From positions 353,029,168 to 353,093,167 of the forward strand of contig CM048744.1 in the NCBI GenBank assembly GCA_026315105.1: a DNA stretch of 64,000 bases, written 5' to 3'. Each line of letters starts with the position of its first letter. Position 1 is the first letter of the stretch. The DNA is from Locusta migratoria. Lineage: Eukaryota > Arthropoda > Insecta > Orthoptera > Acrididae. The notes under the pieces were generated by a model. It searched no databases, was not told the DNA's origin, and saw only the letters and a list, made by a program, of their open reading frames with translations. Both the position numbers and the translations under genes were made by a program. Positions 43,246-52,881 of this stretch are shown here, in pieces.

Positions 43246-44849
43246 CATTGAATACTGCAATGTATCATGACCCTAAAGTTGGCGCTAATCAATCTACAGC
43301 CAGGACCAAAGCTACGGCGATTGTTTAAAACAAGTGCTGAAACTTCCATTTTACGGCATAGGCATTGAACCACAAAGCTGAAAAATGTTTCCCTTAGTAG
43401 TTAAATGCTTGACAAACCGCCGGACTCCAGCAGAAGCTATTAAATTTTGATTCACATTGTAACAAATCGTCGGAAACACAAGATGGAAGTCTCACCTTCC
43501 GATCAAACTGCTTGAGTCCAGTTTAGATCTTGCCTCGGAGCACCTTATGACAACACTGCTGGAAGTAGGAAAATAAATAAATAAATAAACGGGGCCAAGT
43601 GTAACGGCAACCCCACTACGAGAAATCTACGCTAAACGACCTCTCCCGCCGAACAAATGAATGTAAGAAAAACCACTTAAATTTTAGCCACTGGGTTGCG
43701 AATAGCGTAGCTCAATCAGCTGCGGCTGCAGAACTGAAGTATTTTTAAATACCTATCTAGCGCACAAATGGAACTTGGTACGGCAGAAGTAGTTAGAACA
43801 TATTTCCGAAAATTTCTCCTTCCCCGTTTACTTAAACTGAGCAAGACAGCTTGTAATGTCACCATCACTGATTCCAAAATACCCCGAAACATTATTTCTT
43901 TCGTCAGACCATTCAGCCACCAGCGAAACTACTGTGTCCACAGTGGTGTCTTGTGTGGAAATGTTAAATACTAGTGTAACAGTTGGCTTTTGCGTTCAGG
44001 ATCTTTGGTTTTCCTAAGATAGTAAATCCACCTCCATTCCACAGAGTGTTTAGACTTCCTTTCTTCAGAGTCGCGCTTAGTTCTAAAAAGTTTTTCTGAA
44101 ATTTTCACACTAGTTTAGTCAGGTATGTAACAGTGTTTCAATCACCACCCAATCTGCTCTTTCAGATAGCGTTATCCAATAAGTGGCGCCTGTCATCGGC
44201 GTCAAAAAATTTTCACGGAGTTCAAAACGTAAGAATTTCCTCAATTAGGACATGGAAGACTGCCATCTTTTTTTCCTGTTAGGTATAAGAACCTGATGAA
44301 TGACACTACAACGTGAGAATAATTCTTTCAGCCTGTTTGTTGTTACCACGTATACTGACAAACATTTCCGTTGATGTATTTGTGGAGAATATGGGATGGA
44401 CGTAAAATTCCTTCTAAATTTTTTGTGTATAATTTAACATTCCGATGGTCGCACCGTTAAGGGAAGAAGAAAGTGTTTAACGCCCTGTCGACAGCTTGGT
44501 CATAGGCGGGCGTCGGTGAAGCCATCCGAAGATGCTACGATCTCCACAAATAGCGATTTAGTTATCAAATCAAATTTGCAGTTTTTGTTTCCGATTATTT
44601 GTTACACTGTGAATCAAACTTTAATAGCTTCTGCTGGATGCCGTCGGTTTCTGTTAAGCATTTAACACCTAAGAGAAACATTTTACAGCTTTGTGGTTCA
44701 ATGCCTATTCCGTAAAATGGAAGTTTTTTCACTTGTTTTAAACGTTCTTTCAAGGGGTGTGGTGCGAGTTAACAATCGCTGTAGCTTTGGTCCTGTCTGT
44801 AGAATGGTTAGTGCCGACTTTAGGGTCTGGATACATTGCAGTATTCAAT
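43246..44849. mobile_element. 1.6-kb foldback element with arms of about 230-270 bp
   Basis: The left arm (43246-43475) and right arm (44583-44849) are inverted copies. ATTGAATACTGCAATGTAT begins the left arm and its reverse complement ends the right; the CAGGACCAAAGCTAC, GCATTGAACCACAAAGCTG and CCAGCAGAAGCTATTAAA blocks match throughout. The right arm carries a 24-bp insertion. The interior (43476-44582) has an (ATAA)n run at 43573-43588 and no recognisable gene. The look-alike frames 43149-43373 (minus) and 44693-44905 (plus) are the two arms. Superfamily unknown. Confidence 0.8.
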
Positions 44850-46190
44850 TCAGTTTTATGGCACAGTCAAGAGAACTACTGATTAAACTGTTAAAGCAGA
44901 AATAGCAACGATCTATTCTTACTGGGCATCTTCGTTGATCATTAATGTCAAAATAGGCTTTGATGTCGATGCAATCGCGAATATATTTGTATCATTCTTC
45001 GTAGAAATGTGATACCTCACATCTGTCTTACCTCTCTTGAGTACTGTGATGAAACGTCTACGAATGTCATACTATGCTTCCTGATCTGTATGTTTCTCTT
45101 TTTGACTAACATTGACAATTTCACTTTCCCTCCTTAGGTATTTTCGAAAGGTATATGTTTATTAGACGGTAAAGAGTTGACAGTAACACTTTGATCATCG
45201 TAAAACAAGTCATACTTCAAGCCCTATATATCCGTAATTAACACTTAAAAGGTTACTAACTTGCACTCGTTGTTTGTATACGATTACAATTAATGTTCTT
45301 ACATCGCTATTCAAATGGGAACTGTCAGGTTTTTCCGCGAGGCGCTGCTTAAAGTGTTCTAGTTCCTAATTACAAGCAAGTATTTCATCTTCTCGAATGA
45401 CGACGCTAGATCTAGAAGATGTATCGTCAATACAGAATACGCAACATGCAAAGGCATTTGTGAGACAATTAGTCAACACAACTGAAATAAAACTTAGGCT
45501 GCATGTAATGTTATTTCAATACTTCAGCAAAGCTCGTAACAGTAGTTTGCAAAAAGAAAAAGGGTCTTGTTGGGAAGTCGAGACAAGAAGGTCGGTAGCG
45601 GTGACGATAGCGACATATCGTGAGGATGGCTACACTAGTTACGAAACATGTCTCACGAGGTCTTTTCCTTGGGTAATTACAGGGAGAGCTTCACGGTGAC
45701 CGAGCGAAGTTATGAAGTTAACTGAATTGGCTGAAAGCATTGTTCGTCGAGAACGGTACAAAAACTCCAATGTCGGCAGTGGCAGAGAGACACCGACCGT
45801 AACAGCATGCCACGACCGACTGTTGCTCAGAATACAACCTGTAATAGGAGAATATACGAATTAAATCACAGCACGTACTGGTCAATACCCATACCGCAAT
45901 CCAACAGTGATAACGATAAAATCTTCACGATTTATTACTCCTTATCAATATACTGGCGATCGAACACTGAGTAGTCTTAATTTTTGGATTCGTCGTTGTG
46001 ATGTTTAAAATTAGCTTTGCATACACGGCAACGCAAAACTAAAACACGAAGTATGTATGTAGGTGTAGAATGTCCCATTTTGTGATTCGTGAATGTGGGT
46101 GTAATATGCTGAAATTACCTCTCTATGGGTATTACATATTTTGAAGCGACTTAACATCCACTAACATGATTCTTCGTTTTGCAATCTGCT
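44850..46190. other. No recognised feature
   Basis: About 1.3 kb. A plus frame of 100 codons (45397-45699) starts with MTTLDLEDVSSIQNTQ but shows no motif. Confidence 0.35.
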
Positions 46191-46194
46191 AGGA

Positions 46195-46860
46195 GAATGA
46201 ATCACAGGCTAAGCACACAGTGACGGAATATTACTTTATTCTGGTGAGAAGAAAATTAGCATATATTAGATTACATATAAAGCAATGTTCATCGAATTAC
46301 AAAGCTGAAATTCATTAGCAAAAACAAACACATTTCCCATACATACACAAAATTTTACAAAATACATATTACAGCATGAAAAAGTAAATTGAACATGTTA
46401 AACTGAAAACTATTTAAGCACATGCACATACACTAAACATACCTACAGCGATTAATACCTTACTTTTCTAATTATCTCTACACATTATAAATACAAGACA
46501 AAAATTATTATACAAGCCAAGCATGCAAAAAACATACAAACTACACATCAAAGTAGCTCACAAAACAAAGACAAACTGAAGATAATGAGCAATTATTAAA
46601 ACACTGAAAAGCAAAACTAACAATTTACTGAAAAACAAAGAAAACAAGCAGTAAACAGTGCAGCAAGAAGTCACGCTTGTGATGCCCACGTGAAAAACTT
46701 TACATTTGCATAAGAAAACTGAGCAGAAACCACAAAAAAGTGAGAAGCACATTTAATAGCCAATGAGTAAAAAAAAAAAAAACAGCTTTTCTGAGGCGAG
46801 GCACGTGTCGTATTTAGGGTACAAGTGGATTAATTCAAGACAAGAACATTTTTCTAATTT
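46195..46860 (-). other. Strand-skewed A-rich tract; possible minus-strand 3' end
   Basis: For about 600 bp the plus strand is strongly rich in A and C (minus rich in T and G), unlike both flanks. On minus an AATAAA hexamer lies at 46235-46240, near the end of the tract, followed by GTAATATTCCGTCACTGTGTG. A poly-A run lies at 46769-46782 on plus. This could be the 3' untranslated region of a minus-strand transcript or an unnamed repeat end. No reading frame supports it. Confidence 0.25.
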
Positions 46861-48262
46861 TTAGATTATTAACACCAAATTAGTCGCTATCGATAAAAAA
46901 ACCCACAGACAATTGTGGCGCTTATTCTGGTCTCTTTCCCTCGCCCGCCGCCTGGAGATTCCATACCGGTAAGCCGCTACCTCTTGCTGAAAGGGTGTGA
47001 GAGACGAAAATAAGGGCGGTACCCACTTGTGACTGCCACGCGTCGGCGACAGGATTTCGGTAGTAGTTAAGACGTTTCCGGGCACATCCCATGAATGTAC
47101 GTCACTGGCTACCACTAGAGACCCTTCCGCAGTGAGACGCAGCCTTTACGCAACGCATTGCTCCACATATTTACTTGGAAATTGTTCTCGATTCCACATC
47201 ACTTCACTGCACAGCTATGCAGGACCGCTAGCATCGCTTTGACCGGTGGGATGGGTTCACGTTTCGGACTACTAGTATGTCAATAATCCGAGCCTGGTAG
47301 CGACCAAACTACTATGGGCAAGATTGCGGGATCAAAACCACAGGACCGGCATAGTAAACTACTGACATTTCATACAGCCCCTCCAAGTAGGTACGGCAAT
47401 TTCCACTAATACCACTGTAAACTAGGAACACAAAATCAACAGCAAGAAGTCACACAACATCTTTTGTTTGGAAACTTACTTGGTCTAAACGACACTTATC
47501 CAACGCCACTTGAAGCAAGCCAATGGCTGTGTGCATTTCCTGAGATCTTTTTACGAAGCACGTCTAAGGTTTACTAATCCTCGAAAGTACCTGAAAGCAA
47601 AATTTGATACCCGGATACACTTTCTAATGCGTTGTAGGTTTTGCGTATCAGAAAATAAACGTCTTGGATCACGAAGGTTCATGAACTACCAACTTCCGAA
47701 GTAATAACTTTAAAAACCAACTCTCCCTAAAAGATAACATTTCTTACCAAATCAACCCCACGAGTGCTGCCGGCCGACATTTTTGCGTGCTCCTAAGCGT
47801 TGCGCCATGGAATTGTTAGATCGTGTACCAGCTTCCTCCCAATGATTCACGACCAAAATGTAGGAACAGTGTCCAGTCCCGCTAATGTAGCTTATGTTAC
47901 TTGTTGCTTCTGACAGGACTGCCAGAGATTTTTCTGCAACGTTTGTCTACGAACACTGACTGTCAGGGGGAATTTACTTGGTTTTTTAAGTTAGCGTAGT
48001 TCTCTGGGCGTCACCCATTTTCGTATGTTAAGTAAAATCCCTTTTCATCAGGCCAGACAAATAGCCCCTTCCTCTCCAGCCAGAAGTTGGCAGAGGCGAC
48101 TATATTAGTGACCACATCAAGCACACACGGCTGCTACAGAACGTTTCAGATTTCTTATCCTTTCACAATATTTGAAGTTTCAGAGTAGAGGAAACCAGTC
48201 GCCCTGTACTCCCGGATCGAATCGAAATCTACGTCTGGGAGATTACGAAAATCCCATGCTCC
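46861..48262. other. No recognised feature
   Basis: Contains a slightly GC-richer patch at 46915-47165. No gene, repeat or tRNA-like box that I can support. Confidence 0.35.
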
Positions 48263-48272
48263 GTGCTGCATG

Positions 48273-48452
48273 CCGCGACGGAGTGACCAAGCTTTCTAAG
48301 GCGCCTAGCTGCGAAACGCGCCGATGCTCGCCGTCGGAGGTTTGAGTCCTCCATTGGGCATGGCTGTATTTGTTGTCCTTAGCGTAAGTTAAAGTTTGTA
48401 AGCCTAAGTGCTGATGACCAGAGTAGTTAAGTCCCATAGATTTGCATACATT
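48273..48452 (+). mobile_element. tRNA-derived SINE, family A, plus orientation
   Basis: About 180 bp. Head GCCGCGACGGAGTGACCAAG, B-box region GGAGGTTTGAGTCCTCC (TTCGAAT degraded to TTTGAGT), body block GTGCTGATGACCAGAGTAG, tail CCCATAGATTTGCATACATTT. Flanking CGTGCTGCATG (48262-48272) and CGTTCTGCCTG (48453-48463) match at 9 of 11 positions and are a plausible aged target-site duplication. It is the only plus-oriented copy of the family in the window. Confidence 0.8.
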
Positions 48453-48463
48453 TCGTTCTGCCT

Positions 48464-49612
48464 GTAGAACGGACCAATATCTATACAGCGATGGCTGCCA
48501 TTTACACAGTACCATTTACAAGTTTTCTGTTAGTACGGAATACTTTAATATCAACCCAACAACAGACATGTACTATGTTCGCAGTGACGGTATTGGCCAA
48601 AGTCAAGTAAAATGGAATAGAATACTCTAAATTCTTCGCGAATTTAGCAGTGAGCAACTTTTTACCGCCGAAGCGAAACAACTCGCGTGCTATCTATTCA
48701 TCCCCCAGTGCGCCCACTAATTTGGCGTTCCACTCCGACGCAACCACCTGGTTGCGTGGGCAGCGCGGGTAACATTCCACAGCATCTTCAGGACGGTCAC
48801 TGACCTAACCAAGGAAGAGGAGCTTTCGTCGGAGACAGTGGTTTTTATTTTCTTCACTCTTAGCTGTTGATTGGATCGCCGTAACGGGTTCATTGCACTC
48901 AAAGAGAAGCTGCATCCTGCAACCAAGATCAAAAGTGAAATCGCGCTCCCTCTCACCCGTATGTCGCTTTCATCCCAGCCGCCCTTGCCCGGGCACTCGC
49001 TACATACGTCGGCTGAATGAGTGGCTGGAGCCGCCAGCTTTCACGGTTGAGGTCACTGACCACTCAGCGGAACGCCTTCTCCACGCTAGATACGATCACA
49101 TCACTTTCAAATCACCCAAGTTCATAAGGCATTGTAGATTATCACTGAACTACTGCACGGATACCAGATTTTGTCGCACTCTTGCTGCTTCACCGTCCAA
49201 ACTTTCTGCAGGAAGCAGTCACTGTACCCAAACAACGCAAAATGAGTAGTTCGGAGGTACGCGCAATGAGCACGAAACATTCTTCCTTCTGAAAGTCTTA
49301 TAAATTGTCTGGTACGAAGAAATGTTTCCTATGAAACTGTAGCCTCAATTCTATCCACTAACGATGGCGGGTGGCGTATTTCTAAGCACAGACGGGGAAA
49401 TAATTGCTGCCGGTGTCAGCAACAATTGCGTTATACGTTTAAAGTGCTTCAAGAAAGCTTAAATGGTGCAGATATTGTCTTTAGCCTGCTTTTATATAAG
49501 ATTTTGGAGACATTGACGTAGTGCGCAGAACAAGCCTAAACTCGTCCGTCGTTCCTGGTTCCAACTATAGTAAACACATTTAACAGTTGCTGAACGATAT
49601 TAAACAATACGA
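48464..49612. other. No recognised feature
   Basis: About 1.1 kb. The plus frame of 118 codons (48893-49249) is serine/arginine/proline-rich with no motif; not supported. Confidence 0.35.
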
Positions 49613-50085
49613 AGGGTGTTCGATAACTATGATCGTTTACCAAAAGAGAAAAGCAATCTCTGCATATACGTATTTGAAGCATCAGCAAGTCGTTAGAAAA
49701 TTAGATAACTGTATGAAGGCGATTTAACACAGGCGTTTCTGAGTCAGAGGCAGAAGGAAAGAATCCGAATTCATGGTGTAAGACATTTATGGAAGGTAAA
49801 AACGTGAAATAAATTATAGGACGCAAGGCGCCTACATTACGTCACTCATGCCCTTCCTATGAGACGGCGAGACACTCGACGAATTCAAGTAAGACCAAGA
49901 ATCGAAGTCGCACAACGACCTGGGGCTCCGGAAACAGCTGTGCTACCAGAAAACATCGACAGACACCATGATATTGATTTGGTAGCGGGTAAAAGCGCAA
50001 AGCAGCAGAGTCCGTTTTGCATCATTTGCGCAAGATGGGTGCCTCAATTGGTGACTGCAAAGATGAAACTAAATAGCATTCGAAC
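49613..50085 (+). mobile_element. Decayed mariner 5' end and N-terminal region
   Basis: Begins with a mariner-like terminus GAAGGGTGTTCGATAACTAT. Downstream the plus frame 49859-50085 reads RPGAPETAVLPENIDRHHD and CARWVPQLVTAKMKLN. These match the linker (GxPxTAVTPENI) and the end of the helix-turn-helix region (ARWVPxLLT) of mariner transposases. The element stops where the SINE at 50099 inserts. Highly decayed; catalytic motifs are not visible. Confidence 0.5.
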
Positions 50086-50098
50086 CTAAGTGTTTGCA

Positions 50099-50186
50099 AA
50101 ATGTTTGTAAATCTATCGGGCAAACTGCGTGGTCATCAGTCCGTAACTTACAAACTACTTAAACTACGGTAAACTAACCTAATGAC

Positions 50187-50242
<56 letters not shown>

Positions 50243-50323
50243 ATGCCCCAGGGAGGACTCGAACCTCCGACGGCGAGCAACCGCGCGCTCCGCGCCTTAG
50301 ACCGCTCGGCTACTCCACCGCGG
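50099..50323 (-). mobile_element. tRNA-derived SINE, family A, carrying an internal CA microsatellite
   Basis: A 225-bp minus-oriented copy with a perfect 13-bp target-site duplication CTAAGTGTTTGCA at 50086-50098 and 50324-50336. On minus, the head is CCGCGGTGGAGTAGCCGAGC and the B-box region is GGAGGTTCGAGTCCTCC. The extra length comes from a CA run at 50188-50242, lying in the body where other copies have the short ACAAACATCCATGCC stretch. Confidence 0.92.
50188..50242. repeat. (CA)n microsatellite inside the SINE
   Basis: CA run of about 55 bases within the SINE body. Confidence 0.97.
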
Positions 50324-50337
50324 CTAAGTGTTTGCAG

Positions 50338-50530
50338 CTAAAGGTAAAGCAGTCAACAATCCGAAGATTGGTTTGAACACCACAGTGCTTTACTAGGCAT
50401 GGTCCTGTTTGGAGGTGGTATGCCGTTGCCTTCCTCCGACCTTCGAACTGTCTTACCCAGCCAGTTATAGGGGGACCTACAGTTTAACGTGGGTTCCGAA
50501 CCACGGTGCTACTCGGTATTTTTCACATGA
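50338..50530. repeat. Dispersed repeat family B, copy 2
   Basis: Shares GAAGATTGGTTTGAACACCA, CTTTACTAGGCATGGTCCTG, GTATGCCGTTGCCTTC, CCAGCCAGTTATAGGGGGAC and CTACAGTTTAACGTG with the copies at 8.6 and 52.1 kb. It starts directly at the end of the SINE's target-site duplication. A small inverted repeat GTAAAGCA/TGCTTTAC frames its first 50 bases. Confidence 0.85.
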
Positions 50531-51384
50531 GCAATACTGGCAGAGGTGAAAGAAGTGGAAAGTGACATAAAAATCCTACTGACGAACAATACAGCAGATT
50601 TTTGCGCCGTTTGTTCCCATGGACAAAATTGATTCACCATTAACATTCCGGAAACAAAGCAACAATCATAATGGACTGCAAAAGGACAGCCGGATAAATG
50701 AGACGTGACATGCAATCCATCAGCAGGAAAGGCGATGGCGTCAGTTTTGGGGGGCACTAAAGGTGTTCTTAAGCGCTACGTGCCTGACGATTTAGAGAAA
50801 GTTCCGAGAAGGGAAGCTTGTTTTGTGTTACCGTGATATACGGCACAGAGTCACGGAATGATGTACGTGTTGGGGTGGAAATAATTAAAATAAAGGCGTT
50901 ATTGTTGCAGCGAGATCTATTTGCGAAATTTCTATCATCAACTTTCTCTTCCGAATACGAATATATTGTTAGCATCCATCTACATAGAGAAACAAATCGG
51001 ATCGAAAACAAAGATTTAGGTGTTCCTTCTTCCCCGCGAGCTAAGCTATTAGAGAATGGAACTATAGAGGAATATCATAAAAGTGGTTCGATGAACCCTC
51101 TCCATGTACTTCAATTGACTTGCTGAGTATCCATGTAGATGTACCTCGAAAAGGGAAAAACCTATTACTATAGAATATTATGCATCCCTTCTGAAGGGAG
51201 TTACTCCAACGTTCGTTGGCCTGATGTAGCAACAGTGAATCCGCTTGACTATCGACTGTCCGCGCAGTAACAAATGCTCATCACGTGATCTATCTATATT
51301 CATTCTGTGAACGCGGACATATGCAACAACGCTGCTGATGTGTAATTTTGCCCACCTCTTAACACTACGATGCTTCTGGGCTGA
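50531..51384. other. No recognised feature
   Basis: Unique sequence. The plus frame 50818-51126 (102 codons) has no recognisable motif. Confidence 0.35.
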
Positions 51385-51490
51385 TTATATCCTCTTATCT
51401 GTGTTTTAATACCGACTAATGCCATCCAGCTGTTTCTAAGTGTTCTGATGATGCGCCAAAAGCGCGAAACGCGGTAAAAGAAATATAATC
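51385..51490 (+). other. Hammerhead-like motif of Penelope-element type
   Basis: CTGATGA at 51445-51451, a GCGC-CAAAA-GCGC stem-loop at 51453-51465, and GAAAC at 51466-51470 are in the order of the conserved hammerhead core (CUGAUGA, stem II, GAAA). Penelope-like retroelements are known to carry such ribozymes in their terminal repeats. Upstream TTTTAATACCG (about 51403-51413) partly complements CGGTAAAA after GAAAC, a possible stem III, though imperfect. There is one extra base between CTGATGA and stem II, and stem I is unclear. No Penelope reverse transcriptase is recognisable nearby. Confidence 0.4.
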
Positions 51491-51634
51491 GCAACGCACA
51501 CTGCTTTTCAATTCCAAAACAAGGGAGTTATCGCGGATTATCGTCCTGAAATAGCAAGAAAAAAACAGCGCTGCCACGATACCGTTTATCCACCAATACA
51601 ATCCAAGCAGTTTCGCTCAGCAAAAACTAACTGA

Positions 51635-51880
51635 ACTTTTTCAACTATTTCCACATTCGCCCTATTCAACTCATTTGACCCCCTCGGACTTTACATTTGT
51701 TCCCGAAATTAAATAGTTTCCTTCGAAGACAAAAATTTGTGAACAATGAAGCCGTACCTATTCCGAGGGCCTTTAAGAAAATCACTTTAAAGAAGAAATT
51801 TCAAACCCACAAACATTGGTCCAAGTGTGTTTAACTTCGAAGGAATCGCGTCGAAAAAATAAGAAAACTAAAGACTGTTT
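51635..51880 (+). mobile_element. Mariner transposase C-terminal fragment
   Basis: Reads FPHSPYSTHLTPSDFTFVPEIK (pattern HPPYSPDLAPSDFxLFPxLK), then in the next frame QKFVNNEAVP and HWSKCV, followed by a further frame giving NRVEK. This is the third catalytic motif and C-terminus of a mariner or Tc1-type transposase. The catalytic aspartate of SPDL is replaced by histidine (STHL), and two frame changes plus stops break it. It lies about 1.5 kb downstream of the mariner N-terminal fragment at 49.6-50.1 kb and on the same strand, so the two could be parts of one old element split by SINE and repeat insertions. Confidence 0.6.
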
Positions 51881-52049
51881 TTCATATCGAACGTAGTTAC
51901 CGAAGGACCCGCGTGGAAATGTCATAATTCATTGAAAATTTATTAACACATGAACAGTACAATGCAATCAGATCTAATTGAGAATAACCAGGTAGAATCG
52001 ATGATAAAATGGATATCAAACTACTTATCACCTACCACTAAAAGAATAA

Positions 52050-52320
52050 GGTAAAGCAGTAAAAAATTCCGAAGATTGGTTTGAACACCACATTGCTTTA
52101 CGAATGCTTTACGAAGATTCATCCTGTTTGGAGATGGTATGCCGTTGCCTTCTTCAGACCTTCGAACTGACTGACCAAGCGAGTTATGGGGGGACCTACA
52201 GTTTAACGTGAATTCCGAAGGTGCTAAAAGAAATTTTTACTGTTGGAAACACTGCCAGATGTGAAAGTGAAAAATGACAAATCCTAGGACTTAGCGGGGA
52301 TCGAACCCGCGGTATTTGTA
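52050..52320. repeat. Dispersed repeat family B, copy 3, with tRNA-like end
   Basis: Shares GAAGATTGGTTTGAACACCA, GGTATGCCGTTGCCTTCTTC and GGGGGACCTACAGTTTAACG with copies 1 and 2. A short duplication (ATTGCTTTACGA/ATGCTTTACGA) replaces the AGGCATGGT block. Beyond the shared core it ends in AGCGGGGATCGAACCCGCGG, which on minus is a tRNA B-box (GGTTCGATCCCC) in a paired T stem. The family may therefore be a minus-oriented tRNA-derived SINE whose head survives only here. Confidence 0.75.
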
Positions 52321-52826
52321 ATATGACACTACAAAGTTTCATAAAACGATTCGCTATGAACAATATGTCAGCCACAGTGCCTTATTAAACAGAGGACTAA
52401 GGACTGAGTCCTTAGTTCATAAAAATGCCGCTAATTGTTACAACAATTAAATGCAGGGTTTAAAGAAGTACTACCACTACCTGCTTGGCTAAGAGTGCAC
52501 AAGGGCGGGTAAGAAAATTCAAGAAAAACGGACTAGTAATTTTGAGACATGGTCCCTCAGGTACTTCAATACATCAAGATAATGAAAGGAGAAACGGTGG
52601 CTTCCCTAGTGTAGTATTGTGTAATCTAAAAAATTATTCTGAATCTGCAAAACGATGCCGCACGATATGTAAAAGTTTCCATAAATTCACGGAAAATCAC
52701 AGATTGGGGAAAAGCTATTAAAAAATCAAGTACATAAGTATAGAGCGATGCTACAGCAGAAAAAAATATCACAGCCAAGTACTAATTTTCGTCAGCGCTT
52801 CTCAACATGGGGTTAGCTGAAGTAAA
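52321..52826. other. No recognised feature
   Basis: Unique AT-rich sequence; a 78-codon plus frame (52485-52721) is unsupported. ACTAAGGACTGAGTCCTTAG at about 52392-52411 is a short imperfect palindrome. Confidence 0.35.
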
Positions 52827-52881
52827 TGTGGTAATTATTCAGCAATCAGTTATGACGAATGATTGCTGAATAATTACCACA
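52827..52881. ncRNA. Perfect 22-bp hairpin, 11-nt loop (pre-miRNA-like or MITE remnant)
   Basis: TGTGGTAATTATTCAGCAATC plus A at 52827-52848 is exactly reverse-complemented at 52860-52881, with loop GTTATGACGAA. A perfect stem of this length and tight loop is the size of a small pre-microRNA core, but natural pre-microRNAs usually have mismatches and longer stems. A fresh short inverted duplication or a miniature element end is just as likely. Both strands can form it, so strand is open. Confidence 0.35.

Noticed and set aside
43149..44905. Two similar short proteins starting MVQCL.RKMEV on opposite strands
   Set aside because: Similarity comes from the inverted arms of the foldback element, not from a gene pair.
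46861..47165. Possible LTR retrotransposon primer-binding site near GTGGCGCTTATT
   Set aside because: No paired long terminal repeats, polypurine tract or gag/pol similarity found around it.
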